Shown here piece after piece: positions 47,811 through 56,315 of a DNA stretch of 64,000 bases. The DNA is taken from positions 45,599-109,598 of the forward strand of contig NZ_BOPO01000007.1 of the NCBI RefSeq assembly GCF_017312725.1. The letters run 5' to 3'. A program made the position numbers and the translations under genes. The DNA is from Actinocatenispora comari. GTDB taxonomy: Bacteria; Actinomycetota; Actinomycetes; Mycobacteriales; Micromonosporaceae. Each line of letters opens with the position of its first letter. Position 1 is the stretch's first letter. The notes under the pieces were generated by a model. The model did not search any database and was not told where the DNA came from. It saw only the letters and a list, made by a program, of their open reading frames with translations.

Positions 47811-48040
47811 GGGGCCGCTCGCCGGGGCGTGGCCGGCTCGCGGGCTCGACCGGCAGCGCGCCGAACGTGGCCCGGCGCAGCCGTGCTGGGGCCGCTCGCC
47901 GGGACGTGGCCGGCTCGCGGGCTCGACCGGCAGCGCGCCGAACGTGGCCCGGCGCAGCCGTGCAGGGGCCGCTCGCCGGGACGTGGCCGGCTCACGGGCT
48001 CGACCAGCAGCGCGGCGAACGTGGCCCGGCGCAGCCGTGC
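47811..48040. repeat. 77-bp tandem repeat, three copies
   Basis: GGGCCGCTCGCCGGGACGTG begins each unit at 47812, 47889 and 47966; copies differ by only a few bases. The period is not a multiple of three, so it is not coding. It fills the 338-base gap after the alpha/beta hydrolase and stops 17 bases before the -10 box of the DUF2127 gene. Confidence 0.9.
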
Positions 48041-48056
48041 GTTCGCCTGCGGCGCA

Positions 48057-48062
48057 TATTGT
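48057..48062 (+). promoter_or_regulatory. Leaderless-type -10 box of the DUF2127 gene
   Basis: TATTGT six bases before the ATG at 48069, with no ribosome binding site, predicts transcription starting at or next to the start codon. Confidence 0.45.
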
Positions 48063-48068
48063 GCCGGC

Positions 48069-48818
48069 ATGGACTGGAACCTGCGTTCCTGCGCCCGGCA
48101 CGGGCACGTCACGTACGCGCCGGACGAGGCGGAGCTGCGCGACCGGCTGCACGCCACGACGCCGCAGGGCGAGGCGTGGCGGTGCCTGCGCTGCGGCACG
48201 TACGCGATCGGGGCGGCCGCCGGCGCCGGACCGGCCGACCACGCCCCGCTGATCCCGCGCGGCGGCGCGATCCGGGACCGGCTGATCATCCGGATCCTCG
48301 CGGTGGAACGGTTCGTCCGCGGGCTGCTGATCGCCGCGGCAGCCGTGGCGGTCTGGTGGTTCCGCGACTCGCAGGCCAACCTGAGCCGGGTGTTCGAGTC
48401 GGACCTGCCGCTGGTGCGCCCGCTCGCCGACAAGTTCGGGTACGACCTGACCGACTCGCCGATCGTCGACGAGATCCGGAAAAGCTTCACGCTCAGCCAC
48501 ACCGTGCTGATCGTCATCGCCGCCGCCCTGCTGGCGTACGCGCTGATCGAGCTCGTCGAGGGCATCGGGCTGTGGCTGGTGAAGCGGTGGGCCGAGTACT
48601 TCACCGTGGTGGCCACGGCGGCGTTCCTGCCGCTGGAGATCTACGAGCTGACCGAGAAGGTCACCTGGCTGCGGATCGGCGCGCTGCTGTTCAACATCGC
48701 CGCGGTGATCTACCTGCTGATCACCAAGCGACTGTTCGGCCTGCGCGGCGGCGCCAAGGCCGCGCACGCCGCCCTCCTCGGCGACTCCCTCCTGGAGGTG
48801 GAACGCGCCGCAGTCTGA
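48069..48818 (+). CDS. DUF2127 membrane protein
   Basis: 249-residue integral membrane protein. A soluble N-terminus of about 75 residues contains CxxH/CLRCG-type cysteines (RSCARHGHVTY, WRCLRCGTYAIG) that could bind a metal. Membrane helices are near FVRGLLIAAAAVAVWWF, HTVLIVIAAALLAYALIELVEGIGLWL, EYFTVVATAAFLPLEIYEL and IGALLFNIAAVIYLLITKRLFGLRGG. The VEGIGLW and FLPLEIYEL segments match the DUF2127 family, whose role is unknown. Confidence 0.8.
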   Translation: MDWNLRSCARHGHVTYAPDEAELRDRLHATTPQGEAWRCLRCGTYAIGAAAGAGPADHAPLIPRGGAIRDRLIIRILAVERFVRGLLIAAAAVAVWWFRDSQANLSRVFESDLPLVRPLADKFGYDLTDSPIVDEIRKSFTLSHTVLIVIAAALLAYALIELVEGIGLWLVKRWAEYFTVVATAAFLPLEIYELTEKVTWLRIGALLFNIAAVIYLLITKRLFGLRGGAKAAHAALLGDSLLEVERAAV

Positions 48819-48840
48819 CCCCCGCCGATCTCCTCCCTGC

Positions 48841-48990
48841 GGCACCATCCCGCGTCGCCCGTGAACTCGCGGCGCCAAGCTGCGTCGGTCGTGGTCTTGG
48901 TGCGCCAAGCTGGGTCGATCGGGGTCTTGAGGCGCCGAGCTGCGCCGATCGTGGACTTGGGGCGCCAAGCTGTGTCGAGCTGCGTCGAGT
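48841..48990. repeat. 30-bp tandem repeat, about five copies
   Basis: Units of exactly 30 bases, GCGCCAAGCTGCGTCGGTCG plus a tail ending in CTTGG, start at 48871, 48901, 48931 and 48961, with a degenerate copy before at 48841. It occupies most of the 270-base gap between two convergent genes. There are no spacers, so it is not a CRISPR array. Confidence 0.85.
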
Positions 48991-49088
48991 TGCGACTTGC
49001 GGTCGGCGGTTCCTTGCCGACACGCCGAGACGACTCCATGATCGACGGGGCGGGCGCTGCGCCTCGATCGACGGTGCACCCGGCGCCG

Positions 49089-49481
49089 TTACGGCTGGTG
49101 CGTCGGCGGCAGCGGCTGCGCGATGAGGAAGCGGTAGCCCTCGATCTCGGCGTCGAACGCGGTCTCGCCCCAGGCCCGCTCGCTCAGCGGCGCGGTGACC
49201 ACCCCGGCGTCCGCATGCCGGGCGTGGACCGGCTCGATCGGCTCGCTGACCGGCAGCCGCAGGTACACGGTGACGCCGGCGCCCCGGTGCGACCGGGACG
49301 CGGCCGGCAGGAACTGCTCGTCCGCGGTGCCGAGCAGCACCTCGGCATCGCCGAGCCCGACGCACGCGAGCCGGTCGTCCGAGTCGGGTGGTGTGGCGAA
49401 CAACAGCCGCCAGCCGAGCCGCGTCGTGAACAGCTCGGCCGACCGGTACGGGTCGTCGCAGGCGAGAAAGACCGACAGCAT
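49089..49481 (-). CDS. VOC (glyoxalase/bleomycin-resistance fold) protein
   Basis: 130 residues with the paired beta-alpha-beta-beta-beta modules of the vicinal-oxygen-chelate fold: SVFLACDDPYRSAELFTTRLGWRLLF in the first half and VTVYLRLPVSEPIEPVHARHADAGVV with AEIEGYRFLIAQP in the second. Metal ligands are not obvious, as in many antibiotic-binding or non-enzymatic members. Short, single gene; no functional context. Confidence 0.78.
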   Translation of the reverse strand: MLSVFLACDDPYRSAELFTTRLGWRLLFATPPDSDDRLACVGLGDAEVLLGTADEQFLPAASRSHRGAGVTVYLRLPVSEPIEPVHARHADAGVVTAPLSERAWGETAFDAEIEGYRFLIAQPLPPTHQP

Positions 49482-49558
49482 GCCGCGACCCTAGACCGGG
49501 GCACCGACGATCCGGCCTCCCGCCGAACGCGACTGGGCGGCCACTCGGGTACGGGCGA

Positions 49559-50488
49559 TCAGAGTTCGGCGGTCTCGGCGGCCTGGACGGTGACGGGCGT
49601 CAGGCGGCTGCGCCGGGCCTGGTGCACCAGGTCGGCGGTGAAGACCGCCAGCGCGATCCACACCAGGACGAAGCCGATCAGCTCCGGCGCCGGCATCGGC
49701 TCGCCGTACAGGATCAGGCCGCAGCACAGCTGCATCGTCGGCGTCAGGTACTGCAGGACTCCGATCGCCGTCAGCGGCAGCCGGTTCGCCGCGGACGCGA
49801 ACGACAGCAGCGGCACCATCGTGACCAGCCCGCCGCCCACCAGCAGCAGCGTGTGCCCGACCGAGATCGTGCCGAACGTGCCGGTACCGGTCGCGGACAG
49901 GTAGACCAGGTAACCGGCGGCGGGCAGCGCCAGTAGCGCCGACTCGGCGAACAGGCCGCGCGCCGCCGGCAGCCGCAACGTCTTCTTCGTCAACCCGTAC
50001 AGCCCGAACGACGCGGCCAGGGTCAGCGCGATCCACGGCGGCCGGCCGTAGTCGACGGTGATCACCACGACCGCGGCCAGCCCGAACACGATCGCCACCC
50101 ACTGCAGCCGCCGCAACCGCTCCCGCAGGATCGCGACGCCGAGCAGGATCGACACCAGCGGATTGATGAAGTACCCGAGCGCGGTCTCGACCACGTGCCC
50201 CGAGTTGACGCCGTAGATGTACGTGCCCCAGTTGACCGCGATCAGCCCCGCCGCCGCGACCAGCTTCGCCACGGTACGCGGACGGCGCAGCACCCCGGCG
50301 ATCCACCGCCACTGCCGCAGGATCACCAGCAGCAGCGCGCAGCAGACCGCCGACCACAGGATCCGGTTCGCCAGGATCTCGACCGCGCCGGCCGGTCGCA
50401 GCAGCTTCCAGTAGATCGGGAACAGCCCCCACAACCCGTACGCGACCAGCCCGTACAGGTATCCGCGCCGCGTCTCGTCCACGCGCAC
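49559..50488 (-). CDS. rarD: EamA-family permease RarD
   Basis: 309-residue ten-helix transporter of the drug/metabolite superfamily. GYLYGLVAYGLWGLFPIYWKLLRPAGAVEILANRILWS is the distinctive N-terminus of RarD; NWGTYIYGVNSGHVVETALGYFINPLVSILLG and GVLQYLTPTMQLCCGLILYGEPM are the inner repeat signatures. Function of RarD is still unclear (originally linked to chloramphenicol sensitivity). GTG start at 50488, or at 50482. Confidence 0.9.
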   Translation of the reverse strand: MRVDETRRGYLYGLVAYGLWGLFPIYWKLLRPAGAVEILANRILWSAVCCALLLVILRQWRWIAGVLRRPRTVAKLVAAAGLIAVNWGTYIYGVNSGHVVETALGYFINPLVSILLGVAILRERLRRLQWVAIVFGLAAVVVITVDYGRPPWIALTLAASFGLYGLTKKTLRLPAARGLFAESALLALPAAGYLVYLSATGTGTFGTISVGHTLLLVGGGLVTMVPLLSFASAANRLPLTAIGVLQYLTPTMQLCCGLILYGEPMPAPELIGFVLVWIALAVFTADLVHQARRSRLTPVTVQAAETAEL

Positions 50489-50608
50489 ACCGTAAGCACC
50501 ACAACGCTTCCCGGCCCTGACCGTGTGCCCGACCTCACCCGCCCCGTACCACCCCTCGGGACGAGCCTCAGCGGTCCTGACAGGAAGGCGCCGGATGGCC
50601 GTCGAGGC

Positions 50609-52090
50609 TCACGGCTCACGCCACCGAATCTCGTACTGCCCCGGCGGCCCCTCCAGCCCACTCGGCTGACCCGGCTGGGCCGGCTGCGTGGAGCCTGTCG
50701 CCGGCGGCGCGCCGGTCAGCGGCGTGGCCTGCACCGGACGAGCAGGTACGCCCGGTGGACCGTTCGACGGCTGTCCGGGAGACGCCGCTGCGCTGCCGTC
50801 CAGGCTTGCGCTCGGCGTCTGGCCTGGTCCGCGCGTGGGCTGACTGCCGGGCTGCCAGCCATCCTGCGCGACGGCCTTGCGGCGGCGGGCGCGGACGGCG
50901 AGCACGATGATCAGGACGATGATGATCGCCAGTACGGCGGCACCGACCGCGATCCAGACACCGACGTTGCCGCTGCTGCTTGTCTCGGCGGGTGCCGCGG
51001 CCGCCTTCGACGAACTGCTGCCGGCGGCCGGCGCGTCGAGCTGCCCCAGCGGATTGCTCTTCACCGGGTCGACGTGCGCGGTGAGCGCCTTGACCGGATC
51101 GACGATCCCGTACCCGTACTGCGGGTTCCGCCCCGGCGCTCCCTTGTGATCGGCGGTCTTGATCAGCCGGTTGATCACGTTCGCCGCATCCAACGTCGGA
51201 TACTTCGCCCGCACCAACGCCGCCGCCCCCGATACCAGCGCCGTCGCACTACTTGTACCGCCAGCCGTCTTGTACCCGGTTGTATCGCGCGGTCCCTTCT
51301 CCGGGTCCTCGACGGTTTTCGTGTCGGTGGTGAGTAGGTTCTCAGCCGGTGCAGTCAACGCTATTTCGGTACCCGGAACCGAACCCTTCCAATGTGCGCC
51401 TGACTGAGTCGATCCACCGACTGCGACCACGCCGGGTAAACGTGCAGGGCTTGGTGTCTTTTCATCCTGACCCGTGTTGCCTGCCGCTGCGACGACCACG
51501 ACATCGTGGTGTTCGGCATACGAGATCGCGGCATGCAGTTTCGCGACGGTGCCACGGTCGGCGCGAGATTCATCGGCGCCGAGTGACAGATTGATGACTT
51601 TGGCGCCGTGATCGACCGCATAACGGATAGCAGGGGTGATGTCTTTGAATAGAGTGTTGTCGGTTACGTTTTCCCCGCTCACGCACAGTGGCATCAGCTT
51701 AGCGCCAGGTGCGACGCCGAGGATATGGCGAGGGTCCTTCCCGTTACCCGCGATCAAACCGGCCATGGCGGTGCCATGCCCATTTGGGTCCCACGTTGGT
51801 TCGATGTCTTGAGCAGTGCCGAAGCATTTGCCCGCGACCAGCTGATCCTTCAATGCGGGACGGCTGCTGTCGATGCCAGAGTCGATGACTGCGATCGTGA
51901 CGCCAGTGCCGGTGCTGATCCTCTGAGCCTGATGTGCCTGCAAGGCTTCGAGGTACCACTGCCCGTCCGGCGCCGCGTTCGCTGGCATGGCGCTGCCGAG
52001 GGCCACCAAGCAGCCAACGCTCGTGGCTGCCAACGCGGCGCGACGTCGGTACGCCTTGCCCGGGGGGGTGTGTGCGAACACGTCCGCCAC
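50609..52090 (-). CDS. mycP: Type VII secretion-associated serine protease (mycosin)
   Basis: Membrane-anchored subtilisin-like protease of ESX systems. From GTG 52090 (493 residues): signal peptide RRRAALAATSVGCLVALGSAMPANA, catalytic Asp70 (AVIDSGID), His105 (NGHGTAMAG) and Ser280 (AGGTSSATA), a Ser/Ala-rich linker, a membrane helix VGVWIAVGAAVLAIIIVLIIVLAV, then an unusually long Pro/Gly/Gln-rich cytoplasmic tail of about 90 residues. The start is placed one base after the stop of the effector gene upstream, so it is coupled to it. Genes for EccB, C, D and E are not in the window. Wobble-position G+C is lower than in nearby genes in the first half. Confidence 0.9.
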   Translation of the reverse strand: MADVFAHTPPGKAYRRRAALAATSVGCLVALGSAMPANAAPDGQWYLEALQAHQAQRISTGTGVTIAVIDSGIDSSRPALKDQLVAGKCFGTAQDIEPTWDPNGHGTAMAGLIAGNGKDPRHILGVAPGAKLMPLCVSGENVTDNTLFKDITPAIRYAVDHGAKVINLSLGADESRADRGTVAKLHAAISYAEHHDVVVVAAAGNTGQDEKTPSPARLPGVVAVGGSTQSGAHWKGSVPGTEIALTAPAENLLTTDTKTVEDPEKGPRDTTGYKTAGGTSSATALVSGAAALVRAKYPTLDAANVINRLIKTADHKGAPGRNPQYGYGIVDPVKALTAHVDPVKSNPLGQLDAPAAGSSSSKAAAAPAETSSSGNVGVWIAVGAAVLAIIIVLIIVLAVRARRRKAVAQDGWQPGSQPTRGPGQTPSASLDGSAAASPGQPSNGPPGVPARPVQATPLTGAPPATGSTQPAQPGQPSGLEGPPGQYEIRWREP

Positions 52091-52091
52091 C

Positions 52092-53456
52092 CTATTCGAT
52101 GAGGCCGGGGGTGGCCGGTTTCGCCCGGAAGATATCCTCATCGTCCTCGGTCAGCCACGTCTGGCGCTCATCACGCTGGCGGCTGGTTCCGTTGCCGCCG
52201 TGCGGCATCATCCCGACGCCGTTGCTTCCGCTCGCTCCGGTGGCGCCCGGCCGCGCAGCCGCCAACTTCGCTGTCGGAGTCGGAGCGGCTGGCCCTACCG
52301 GGCCGGCGGAAGGGCGGTTCCACCAGCCATCCTCTGGCACTGCGGTTGCCGGCACACTGGAGCCTCCGAACCCACCGCCGGTGCCAACCGCGCCGAAGCC
52401 CCCTGCCCCGCCAGAGCCGCCTGCGGTCGACCATGAGATGGGGAGCCGCGACCCATTGCCGCCAGATAGGCTGCTGCCGCCGACTGACCCCGCGCTGCTC
52501 GGATCCCCGTCGCCGGCCAATCGGATTCCGTCGGTGACTGAGGATGGCGGCGATGGCATTGCTACATGCCTCGTCGCTGGCAGTGTGGCGTGGACGGCGC
52601 TCGCGCCCAAACCGGCGCCGCCCACCGCACCGAATGATCCAGCTCCATAACTCAGGTCAGAACCATCGCCACCACCCCCGGGATGTTGGCCGTCTCCGGT
52701 ATGCTTTCCATCTCCGTCCGAACCGGTTGGATCGTGAAATTTCCCATACGGCTTCGGCAAGTCCTGAATCAGGACGGTGTAGTCCGTCGCTAGTTTGTCG
52801 TGGGCTTTGCTGGCGGTCTGTTGGTTCTTGTTGTACCAGTCTTCGATGGCGGCGTTGCGGACTGCTTCGTCGTGGGCAGAATAGTTCTTGTCGTCGTTGC
52901 GTTGCGTGCTGTAGCCGCTCGCCTTGGAGTATGTCCGCTCGCCGCTCGGGTTGACATGCTCCTCAAGTGCCTTGTTCAGGAAAGCGTAATCCGCATAGCC
53001 GCCGCGGTAGTTTTGGTAGTCGTCGTAGAGCATGTTTCCGTCGACGTTTGCTCCGTCGCCGCCGGTTCCGTTCTCGCCAGGAAGGCTATTGCCGGTGAAA
53101 ACCGGTATCGGGATGGTGTGCGTTGCTTCCCTGATGGCGACACCGGTTGAGGTCAGCTTGTCGGCCATGACGTCATAGTTTTCCCGGAAGCCCGAAATCT
53201 CCTGCTGCAGCGTTGCCCAGTATCGATGGCAAGCCTCCGCCGCGTCGCCCTTCCAGTTTTTGTCGAGGACCTTGTCCCAGATATCGCCGAGCTGGGTGCG
53301 GCAGTCGTCGAGCGCCTCCATGTACTTCTTCCATGGATGTGCCATGTCGTCCAGGACGTCAGCCCTGGCAGCGAGGGTGATCTGGCGGATCGGACGTTCC
53401 CATGGCAGATACTCGCCGGTTGGCCCGGCGCCGCCGTCGGTCGCGGCTGCTTCCAT
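52092..53456 (-). CDS. WXG-type secretion substrate with Gly-rich tail
   Basis: 454-residue putative type VII secretion effector. The N-terminal helical hairpin contains the WXG-type turn DKNWKGDAAEACHRYW (Trp68 to Gly70), as in PPE/EspB-like proteins. The middle is helical (AHDEAVRNAAIEDWYNKNQQTA), and the last 230 residues are Gly/Ser/Ala-rich and disordered, closing with the acidic motif WLTEDDEDIFRAKPATPGLIE, seen at the end of many actinomycete ESX-associated proteins. AGGAGGG precedes the ATG. G+C is clearly lower than in flanking genes (58% over 52801-52920). Confidence 0.75.
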   Translation of the reverse strand: MEAAATDGGAGPTGEYLPWERPIRQITLAARADVLDDMAHPWKKYMEALDDCRTQLGDIWDKVLDKNWKGDAAEACHRYWATLQQEISGFRENYDVMADKLTSTGVAIREATHTIPIPVFTGNSLPGENGTGGDGANVDGNMLYDDYQNYRGGYADYAFLNKALEEHVNPSGERTYSKASGYSTQRNDDKNYSAHDEAVRNAAIEDWYNKNQQTASKAHDKLATDYTVLIQDLPKPYGKFHDPTGSDGDGKHTGDGQHPGGGGDGSDLSYGAGSFGAVGGAGLGASAVHATLPATRHVAMPSPPSSVTDGIRLAGDGDPSSAGSVGGSSLSGGNGSRLPISWSTAGGSGGAGGFGAVGTGGGFGGSSVPATAVPEDGWWNRPSAGPVGPAAPTPTAKLAAARPGATGASGSNGVGMMPHGGNGTSRQRDERQTWLTEDDEDIFRAKPATPGLIE

Positions 53457-53467
53457 GACAGGCCCTC

Positions 53468-53941
53468 CTACGCCTTCGTACTGGCAGTGCCGGTGAGGAG
53501 TTGTTGCATCATCTTCTTGGACAGGGCGGAGTTCTTGCCCTCGTTCTGCTCATAGAAGTCGGCCGCTCTGTCGAGCGCGCCGGACAGCCGCTTCAGCGCG
53601 TCGGCCAGCGACTTGCCGTCGTTGAGGGCCGACTGGTGTACGTCGTCGACGTGGTACTGCAGACGGTCTGCCTCGGTGAAGCGGCCGAACGGGTTGAGCC
53701 AGTCGGACGTCGCGCCCGAATGCTGCAACCCGTCCTGCTCCGCGATCGACTTGTCGTAGTCCTCGCCGCGGATGCGTTTACCGCGTTCGGTCGTCACCTT
53801 GTCGATGGTGGCCATCGAGTAGTTACGCATCCCGTCCCGAAACTCGTCCATACCGCTGGTGAGATGCTTGATCGCGGTGCGGACCTGTTCCGCGGCTCGC
53901 CGCAGGTCCGCCGGGTAGACCTGTTGTGCGCCGTCGCCCAC
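53468..53941 (-). CDS. Small helical protein of the type VII island
   Basis: 157 residues, almost entirely helical: YPADLRRAAEQVRTAIKHLTSGMDEFRDGMR and SLADALKRLSGALDRAADFYEQNE. It has no clear WXG turn but the size and gene place, directly before the WXG-type effector (11 bases apart), suggest a partner or chaperone in secretion. GGGAGG lies seven bases before the GTG start. Family not firmly recognised. Confidence 0.65.
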   Translation of the reverse strand: MGDGAQQVYPADLRRAAEQVRTAIKHLTSGMDEFRDGMRNYSMATIDKVTTERGKRIRGEDYDKSIAEQDGLQHSGATSDWLNPFGRFTEADRLQYHVDDVHQSALNDGKSLADALKRLSGALDRAADFYEQNEGKNSALSKKMMQQLLTGTASTKA

Positions 53942-54034
53942 TGGAAACCTCCCGAAACCGTCAGGCCGAGCCGGAAGGCAACGTATCGCACTCGCACAAC
54001 CACGCGCCGCGGCCCGGCTCGAACGAAGTGATCG

Positions 54035-55534
54035 CTAGGACCCTGAGGACAACAGGCTGACGAGGACGCCGAAGAGCCCCATGCCGGCGACGACGATCAG
54101 CAGGCCGAGGCCGATGTTGCGCACTTCTCGCCGCCGATTCGCACGCTGTACGTCGAGGGCCCACCAGGAAGGGAGCCGAGGCGTGTCCTTGTGGGGTGCT
54201 CGTGGCGGCCCACTGGGAGCCCGTTTGGCAGGTACCTGCTGCTCCGGAGAGCCGTCGCCCGACAGCGCAGCCGGCCATGGTGCAGGTTCGCCCCGAGCCG
54301 CGAGGGCACGGAGGGGCGGCGAGGGCATCGTTTCGAGTCTGGCGTTCGATGGCACACCGGATGTGCCACCGAAGACGGGCGCGGCGTTCGGGGACGTGCT
54401 GGGGAACGTAGTTGGCGGGGGGAGGGTGCCGAGGCTGGGCGCGGCGACGACGGTGTTGGTAATCGGGGCGATCGGGGTGAGGGCGCCGGTGGCTACTACC
54501 AGTTCGGGGCGGTCGAGGGCGGTGGGGTTGACGTGGGTGGCGCGGAGCAGGGTCGTTGCCACCAACGGGATGCGGGAGGCGCCGCCTACCAGGAACAGCC
54601 CGGTGCCGTACGGGCCGATGCCGGCGCGGCGCATCAGCTCGGCGGTGAGCGTGGCCGCTTCGGTGAGGCGGGGCCGAGCCTTGGTTTCCAGCTCGCCGCG
54701 GGTGACGTGCACGTCGCGGTCGAGCAGCGGTACCTGCACCGGTGCGGTGGCCTGTCGGGACAGCATCTCCTTGGCCGTACGGGCGTCCTCCCACAACATG
54801 CGGGCCGCGCGGCGCTGCTGAGGGGTGCTCGGTGCCACCAGTTGCTGCCACGCGTCCTGCACGTCGTGTGGCAGCCCGTCGGCGATGCACTCGACGACCA
54901 TCGCGTCGATGTCGAGGCCGCCCAGGTCGTCGCGCCCGTCGACGGCGACGACGTCGAATCCGTTGGGGCTACGGGCGACGATTGCGACGTCGAGCGTGCC
55001 GCCGCCGAAGTCGAACACCACGATGTGGCAGCTGGGGTTGATCGGGCTCTGCAGTACCTGGGTGTAGTAGATGGCGGCGGCGACCGGTTCAGCGACCAGT
55101 TCGGGCGTCGGGAGGCAAGCCTTGCCCGCGGCGTCGAGCAGCACCTGCTTGCGTACCGAGCTCCACTGCGCCGGGTGCGTCATGCGCAGCCGGTCCGGCG
55201 GCGCGCCTGCGGTGCGGACCGCCTCGGCGGACACCCGGGACAGCACCGCAGTGATGGCGTCCACGACCGGTACCTCGGTCGAGCCGAGCAGCAGCACCTG
55301 CTCGTCGACGCGGCGCTTCGGGTTCGGCTCGAACCGGGTCGGATCGAGCCGTGCCGTGTGCAATGAGTCCCGGCCGGTCAGCAGGCGGCCGGCGTCGTCC
55401 AACCACACCGCGGACGGCAGCAGCGGCGTCCCGTCGAACAGCAACGGTTCGGCCCGGCCGCTGCCGACCTGCACCACGGCGACCGTGTTGGAGGTGCCGT
55501 AGTCGACGCTCAGAATCACTTCACCGGCAGACAC
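54035..55534 (-). CDS. Hsp70-family protein with C-terminal membrane anchor
   Basis: 499 residues. The actin-like ATPase domain is complete: phosphate 1 loop VDYGTSNTVAVV, connect 1, phosphate 2 VFDFGGGTLDVAIV and the adenosine motif FLVGGASRIPLVA. There is no peptide-binding domain of DnaK type; instead a Pro/Ser/Thr-rich linker (about 345-460) leads to a membrane helix IGLGLLIVVAGMGLFGVLVSLL at the very end. Such membrane-tethered Hsp70-like ATPases are found beside ESX genes in actinomycetes, and it begins the same-direction series ending in mycosin. GTG start; a leaderless-type -10 TAGGAT lies eight bases upstream. Confidence 0.85.
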   Translation of the reverse strand: MSAGEVILSVDYGTSNTVAVVQVGSGRAEPLLFDGTPLLPSAVWLDDAGRLLTGRDSLHTARLDPTRFEPNPKRRVDEQVLLLGSTEVPVVDAITAVLSRVSAEAVRTAGAPPDRLRMTHPAQWSSVRKQVLLDAAGKACLPTPELVAEPVAAAIYYTQVLQSPINPSCHIVVFDFGGGTLDVAIVARSPNGFDVVAVDGRDDLGGLDIDAMVVECIADGLPHDVQDAWQQLVAPSTPQQRRAARMLWEDARTAKEMLSRQATAPVQVPLLDRDVHVTRGELETKARPRLTEAATLTAELMRRAGIGPYGTGLFLVGGASRIPLVATTLLRATHVNPTALDRPELVVATGALTPIAPITNTVVAAPSLGTLPPPTTFPSTSPNAAPVFGGTSGVPSNARLETMPSPPLRALAARGEPAPWPAALSGDGSPEQQVPAKRAPSGPPRAPHKDTPRLPSWWALDVQRANRRREVRNIGLGLLIVVAGMGLFGVLVSLLSSGS

Positions 55535-55542
55535 GATCCCGC

Positions 55543-55548
55543 ATCCTA
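55543..55548 (-). promoter_or_regulatory. Leaderless-type -10 box of the Hsp70-like gene
   Basis: On the minus strand TAGGAT stands eight bases before the GTG start and no ribosome binding site is present, so the type VII island probably has its main promoter here. Confidence 0.4.
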
Positions 55549-55643
55549 GGGCGCAACCACAACAACGCAGAGCGTCGCCATCGCCGGGCGGTCACCCGAC
55601 ACGGCCGCACGTCCCGGTCACGAACCGGTTTCGGCGGCGCTTC

Positions 55644-55907
55644 TCAGGCCAGGGTGTCGCACCTCATCGCGGCGGTGAAGGCGGCCCACGCCGACGGCCC
55701 GACCACGAGCACGGAGCCATCAGGGTCCTTGGAGTCCCGCACCGCGACGGCGGTCCCCGCATCCGCCACCTCGACGCAGTTGCCGCCCGTCTGAGAGCGA
55801 GCGCTCTTGCGCCATGCCACCGGAACCGTCGAGACCTCGACGCAGTTGCCGCCGTTCTGAGATCGGCTGCTCTTCCGCCATCTGGCGTTGCTGAGGTCCG
55901 GGATCAT
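55644..55907 (-). CDS. DUF397 protein with internally duplicated motif
   Basis: 87 residues. DUF397 proteins are the small partners of DUF5753 helix-turn-helix regulators in actinomycetes. The usual motif occurs twice, WRKSSRSQNGGNCVEV and then WRKSARSQTGGNCVEV, before the normal ending VRDSKDPDGSVLVVGPSAWAAF; normal members have it once. AGGAG lies nine bases before the ATG. It follows the truncated DUF5753 gene by 16 bases, the usual order for the pair. Confidence 0.88.
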   Translation of the reverse strand: MIPDLSNARWRKSSRSQNGGNCVEVSTVPVAWRKSARSQTGGNCVEVADAGTAVAVRDSKDPDGSVLVVGPSAWAAFTAAMRCDTLA

Positions 55908-55923
55908 TGTGGGCGGCTCCTAG

Positions 55924-56178
55924 TCACTCGCGGTGCCGGGCAACCTCCTTGAGGAGAGCAACGGACTTCTGCCGGCTCAGCGCGGCGCCAAGGAGGTGTT
56001 GAAAGCTCAGGCTACAACGACGGAGATCGTTGCTCTTCTCCAAGTAGAGGTTGCCGCCCTGTCCCTCGATGTAGACGACGGGGCTGTGCAGATCTTCTGG
56101 GAATTCGAAGATCACGAACGAACCGCGGGTCCCGGGGTAGCCGCCGTGCTCGAACGGGACGATCTGAATGAGGCGCAC
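55924..56178 (-). pseudogene. 3' remnant of a DUF5753 XRE-type regulator
   Basis: 84 codons that match only the C-terminal end of DUF5753 regulators: IQIVPFEHGGYPGTRGSFVIFEFPEDLHSPVVYIEGQGG, LYLEKSNDLRR and LGAALSRQKSVALLKEVARHR. Complete proteins are about 280 residues with an N-terminal helix-turn-helix. Upstream of 56178 no frame continues the domain, so the 5' two thirds are missing. The intact DUF397 partner follows. The upstream border (about 56180) is probably a recombination point. Confidence 0.75.
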
Positions 56179-56315
56179 TGGACCGCTGGTCGATGCTCTG
56201 CCCGCTGCGCCTCACCTGGCTGTGAGCGCGCCCGTCCGGCGAGCCTGTCGGCGCCTCGGCGCTGGTGGAGCGGGGCGCGGCGATGGAGTTGGTAGCCCGT
56301 GCCGCGCCCCGCGGT

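Noticed and set aside
48841-48990. CRISPR array
   Set aside because: Units follow each other without spacers and diverge gradually; there are no cas genes in the window.
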